A stretch of DNA of 8,545 bases from positions 1 through 8,545 of the forward strand of contig JACMIO010000090.1 in assembly GCA_014381105.1 (NCBI GenBank). Direction: 5' to 3'. A model generated the notes under the pieces. The model was not told where the DNA came from. It worked only from the letters and a program-made list of their open reading frames with translations, and did not search any database. Source of the DNA: a bacterium (GTDB lineage Archaea > Thermoproteota > Nitrososphaeria > Nitrososphaerales > Nitrososphaeraceae). The translations under genes were made by a program, and so were the position numbers. This document shows, in pieces, positions 6,343 through 8,545 of the stretch; position 1 is the stretch's first letter; every line of letters begins with the position of its first letter.

Positions 6343-6627
6343 GAACAAAGTCACGCAGCTGGGTAAATAACTACAAACCTCTTTTTTTATTTTAATTAAC
6401 TCTAAAATAGTCCATCGTATTTCTGATAGTCTTCTCTATAAGCAACGAGATAATTGTTATTATTAATTTTCATTTGGTAAATAATAATTCACATCTTTGT
6501 TGTTTATTTACCCTTAAGATGAATGTACGGTATTCAGAGACTTATATCTAAGACTATGTTCTCAAAGGGCAAAGTCCTTGTTCCAAATTCTATCTGTTCT
6601 GTTATCTAGTATTGATTAAGGATTACA
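6343..6627. other. Gap between convergent genes, no gene seen
   Basis: After the terminator of the beta-helix gene this 285-base stretch shows no convincing open frame or structured RNA. The only pattern found is a recurring GGTAAATAA: at 6362-6370 and 6476-6484 on the plus strand, and at 6504-6512 on the minus strand. The last two form a 9-base inverted repeat with a 19-base loop. No clear T-tract serves the SIS gene, which ends at 6628. Confidence 0.5.
6380..6394 (+). terminator. T-rich terminator after the beta-helix gene
   Basis: A T7 run followed by A and another T-run (TTTTTTTATTTT) begins about 40 bases after the TAG stop. There is no stem-loop, which is typical of archaeal intrinsic terminators. 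It is the clearest T-tract in the window that points in the direction of its gene. Confidence 0.55.
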
Positions 6628-7542
6628 TTAAGTAGCATTTCTATAGATTATATCTGAAGATACTTCTAATACTTTTTTCATGAGAACATACTTTAATTCA
6701 GCGAAATCATATTTTTCACAAAATAGCAGCATAAAACCCTGCAGGAAAAATATTGATTCAAATAATTCTGAAAGCAGGTCTGGATTTTTTAGTTCAAAAA
6801 AGTTAAACTCATTTTTCAGATTTCCAAGTTTATGGCTTGTAGTATCTTCCGTTCGACCTAAAATCCATATAGCGTGAGAAGGTTTGATACCAAATACTGG
6901 TGAGTGGCAAAATTCCTCCATCTTGTTTGGGATGGTAGTTACACCAAAGAATTCGGTCATTTTGAGTGAAGCATAAATGGCCAATGGATAAAAAACATCA
7001 TTACCTAGAATGTGTAAAACATGTTTGGGAAAACTAACATGATTAAACCTTGAGACTAAGTCCATACCGTTCCTATGCCACATTTGAAATTTTCGAGGTA
7101 TTGATATTCCGGCTAGCTCTAAACATGTGACAACATTTGTTGTAAAGGTACTATAACTCGTACTAGTATTTGTCATGCTTGTTTCAAGAGTGTAAATTTC
7201 GTTGCAAACTTCGGCGAGTTCACTCGTTGGGTCAAACGTAACGGCGACCGTTTTTTTTCCAGCTTTAGTTGCACGTCTAGCTACTTCTATATTCGACCTA
7301 GTTCTACCTGTGACTGAAATGAAATAGTAAGTCATGTTTTCCATAAATTTTGATCTCGTCAAGTCTGCAGGACTATAACATTTGCAATGATGGTTGGAAA
7401 CACTTTCTGCAATCAAACCGGCAACGTAAGAATCTCCGGATCCAACAAAGATACAGTTTTTAGATTTTTTTCTACTAGAAACCTGACTTAGAGAATTTAT
7501 CTGTTCGGTATAATCAAATTTGATTTTTTCTAATGAATCCAT
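6628..7542 (-). CDS. Two-domain SIS (sugar isomerase) phosphosugar-binding protein
   Basis: From the ATG at 7542 this is a 304-residue protein with two SIS folds, the arrangement of the isomerase half of glucosamine-6-phosphate synthase and related ketose/aldose isomerases. Domain 1 has FVGSGDSYVAG (32-42) and the phosphate-binding loop SVTGRT (76-81). After it comes RATKAGKKTVAVTFD (90-104), then the serine/threonine-rich TNTSTSYSTFTT (124-135). Domain 2 runs from about 175 and has LGND (179-182), then KMEEFCHSP (207-215), placed like the Glu and His loop (ELKHGP) of GlmS. No glutaminase domain is present, so it is not a full amidotransferase. It should bind a hexose or heptose phosphate; the exact reaction is unknown. 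The frame is open upstream to a TTG at 7617, but the ATG has a TATA box 28 bases before it and starts right at the first helix, so I chose it. It is divergent from the right-edge glycosyltransferase, suggesting shared regulation. Confidence 0.8.
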   Translation of the reverse strand: MDSLEKIKFDYTEQINSLSQVSSRKKSKNCIFVGSGDSYVAGLIAESVSNHHCKCYSPADLTRSKFMENMTYYFISVTGRTRSNIEVARRATKAGKKTVAVTFDPTSELAEVCNEIYTLETSMTNTSTSYSTFTTNVVTCLELAGISIPRKFQMWHRNGMDLVSRFNHVSFPKHVLHILGNDVFYPLAIYASLKMTEFFGVTTIPNKMEEFCHSPVFGIKPSHAIWILGRTEDTTSHKLGNLKNEFNFFELKNPDLLSELFESIFFLQGFMLLFCEKYDFAELKYVLMKKVLEVSSDIIYRNAT

Positions 7543-7565
7543 TACTAAGTCAATACTTTGTTCAG

Positions 7566-7574
7566 AAAATAAAG
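7566..7574 (-). promoter_or_regulatory. TATA-like box of the SIS gene
   Basis: The minus strand reads CTTTATTTT, centred about 28 bases before the ATG at 7542. This matches leaderless archaeal spacing and is the main reason for preferring 7542 over the upstream TTG at 7617. It would lie inside the coding sequence if the TTG were used. Confidence 0.45.
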
Positions 7575-7676
7575 CCTTAACGGAAATGATCACAATTGCA
7601 TTCAACTGAATTATCAATAATAATTACTCCTAATAGATTTGAAATAAAATGGAAAGCAGTTTAGCCATTCTAGTCT

Positions 7677-7907
7677 ATGGCAAAGCAAACACTGGGTTAT
7701 AACATATCCATTAATCAGAGAATCGCTATCAAAAATTTTGTCGAACTTGGGTTTCAAAGGTTGATAATCTGTTATAGCTCGGGCAATACGCTATTACATT
7801 TGATACCAATCACTAAAAAGTGGTTTTCTCAGATTTTTTCCTATGAAAATCTTAATAAGATATCGAACAGAGATCATATTAAATTCTATGTTAAATTTAC
7901 AAGATAA
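7677..7907 (+). CDS. Doubtful small open frame, 76 residues
   Basis: An ATG-started frame in the divergent gap between the SIS gene and the glycosyltransferase. The product is basic, with mixed hydrophobic patches such as RLIICYSSGNTLLHLI (28-43). No motif, repeat or known fold is recognised. Its end overlaps the first 20 bases of the glycosyltransferase start chosen here, in another frame. An AT-rich box GAAATAAAAT lies about 30 bases before the ATG, but this is weak support in AT-rich DNA. It may be a small real gene, a remnant, or chance. Confidence 0.2.
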   Translation: MAKQTLGYNISINQRIAIKNFVELGFQRLIICYSSGNTLLHLIPITKKWFSQIFSYENLNKISNRDHIKFYVKFTR

Positions 7908-8545
7908 CAATGTAACAGGTAATAGTCAAATTTTTGGTTCTCCAACTCTTTCAATTATTTTGCCGACGCAGCATGACAATCCTGCATATCAGTCACCGGA
8001 AGATATCAAGAAAATTATCCCTAAGGGAATTACGTTTGAGATAATAGTTGCTCATTATGACACGAATATTAGTAGAACTACTACTACTACCGATGCATTT
8101 TTGAAGGTACTGAATAACCCGGACAAAGAGTATGATGACACGGGTTACAAATTCAAAGACAGTGTTAGTCACTTTGAAGTGAAAGGGAGTTTTATTTCTG
8201 CTATTTTGAAAGGAATGCAACTATCGACCGGGCAATTTATTCTCGTAATGGATGCAGATTTTCCTTATCCCAAGATAATTACAAGCAAACTGATTGCTGA
8301 ATTGATAAAGAATCCAAATTCCATCATAGTAGCATCACGATATACGAAAGGTGCGTCTCTGCAGAATCTACCGTTTTTACGCCGCTTGATAAGCAAGGGA
8401 GCAAGGACAATAGCAAGACACGGATTGAGCATAACTGACGTAAAGGATCCACTGTCACGTTGTTTTGCGCTACCACGACAACTCGTTAAAAGTGTAGAGA
8501 TAGAAGGTAAGGGAAATCAGCTTCTTCTTGAAATACTCGTGAAGG
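7888..8545 (+). CDS. Dolichol-phosphate-mannose-synthase-like glycosyltransferase, family 2, cut by window end
   Basis: An open frame of 219 codons runs off the right edge, so the carboxyl end is missing. Its second half matches polyprenyl-phosphate mannosyl/glucosyltransferases (DPM1 type): KGSFISAILKGMQLSTG (99-115), FILVMDADFPYP (117-128, with the metal-binding DxD at 122-124), IIVASRYTKGAS (146-157), LRRLISKGARTIAR (164-177) and DVKDPLSRCFALPR (184-197). Such enzymes load a sugar from a nucleotide donor onto polyprenyl phosphate at the membrane. The first strand LSIILPTQHDNP (21-32) is normal, but where relatives carry VVDDGSxDxT this protein has IVAHYDTNISRT (53-64), followed by five threonines. 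I chose the ATG at 7888; an in-frame ATG at 7843 would add 15 residues. Many relatives carry membrane helices or a GtrA domain at the missing end. It is divergent from the SIS gene. Confidence 0.82.
   Translation, partial: MLNLQDNNVTGNSQIFGSPTLSIILPTQHDNPAYQSPEDIKKIIPKGITFEIIVAHYDTNISRTTTTTDAFLKVLNNPDKEYDDTGYKFKDSVSHFEVKGSFISAILKGMQLSTGQFILVMDADFPYPKIITSKLIAELIKNPNSIIVASRYTKGASLQNLPFLRRLISKGARTIARHGLSITDVKDPLSRCFALPRQLVKSVEIEGKGNQLLLEILVK

Noticed and set aside
7993..8220. Minus-strand open frame of 75 residues
   Set aside because: It is antisense to the right-edge glycosyltransferase, whose MDAD and neighbouring motifs are convincing.

Overview
The window looks like a piece of an ammonia-oxidising archaeon of the Nitrososphaera/Nitrosocosmicus type (Thaumarchaeota/Nitrososphaeria). 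This is inferred, not proven. The DNA is AT-rich. Several genes have an archaeal TATA-like box about 25-28 bases before the start codon with no Shine-Dalgarno sequence (leaderless transcripts). One gene is a geranylgeranyl-reductase-type flavoprotein, typical of archaeal lipid metabolism, and one is a secreted parallel beta-helix protein with an archaeal-style signal peptide. I see no tRNA, rRNA, CRISPR array, transposase or integrase.

Layout. At the left, a MetW-like SAM methyltransferase (67-783, minus) diverges from a tiny zinc-ribbon protein with a hydrophobic middle (881-1093, plus). Then comes a run of four minus-strand genes separated by gaps of roughly 120-180 bases, so probably separate transcription units: UDP-GlcNAc 2-epimerase (1189-2271), a family 2 glycosyltransferase (2400-3248), a two-helix membrane protein (3371-3829) and a geranylgeranyl-reductase-family flavoprotein (4005-5087). 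A regulatory-looking gap of about 475 bases (5088-5562) holds three tandem 21-base repeats and a cluster of perfect dyads. It precedes the secreted beta-helix protein (5563-6342, plus), which ends in a T-rich terminator. A two-domain SIS phosphosugar isomerase-like gene (6628-7542, minus) and a dolichol-phosphate-mannose-synthase-like glycosyltransferase (7888 to the window edge, plus, incomplete) diverge from a 345-base gap.

Together the methyltransferase, epimerase, two glycosyltransferases and SIS protein read as parts of a cell-surface glycan or protein-glycosylation region: nucleotide-sugar supply (ManNAc from GlcNAc), sugar-phosphate handling, and sugar transfer, perhaps to a polyprenyl phosphate. 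The flavoprotein could saturate isoprenoid chains of lipids or of the polyprenyl carrier, and the beta-helix protein is a plausible surface or extracellular product. No complete known pathway is present, so the links are contextual. The points most worth a second look are the tandem repeats and dyads before the beta-helix gene, and the right-edge glycosyltransferase that has lost the usual DDGS nucleotide-binding motif but kept MDAD.
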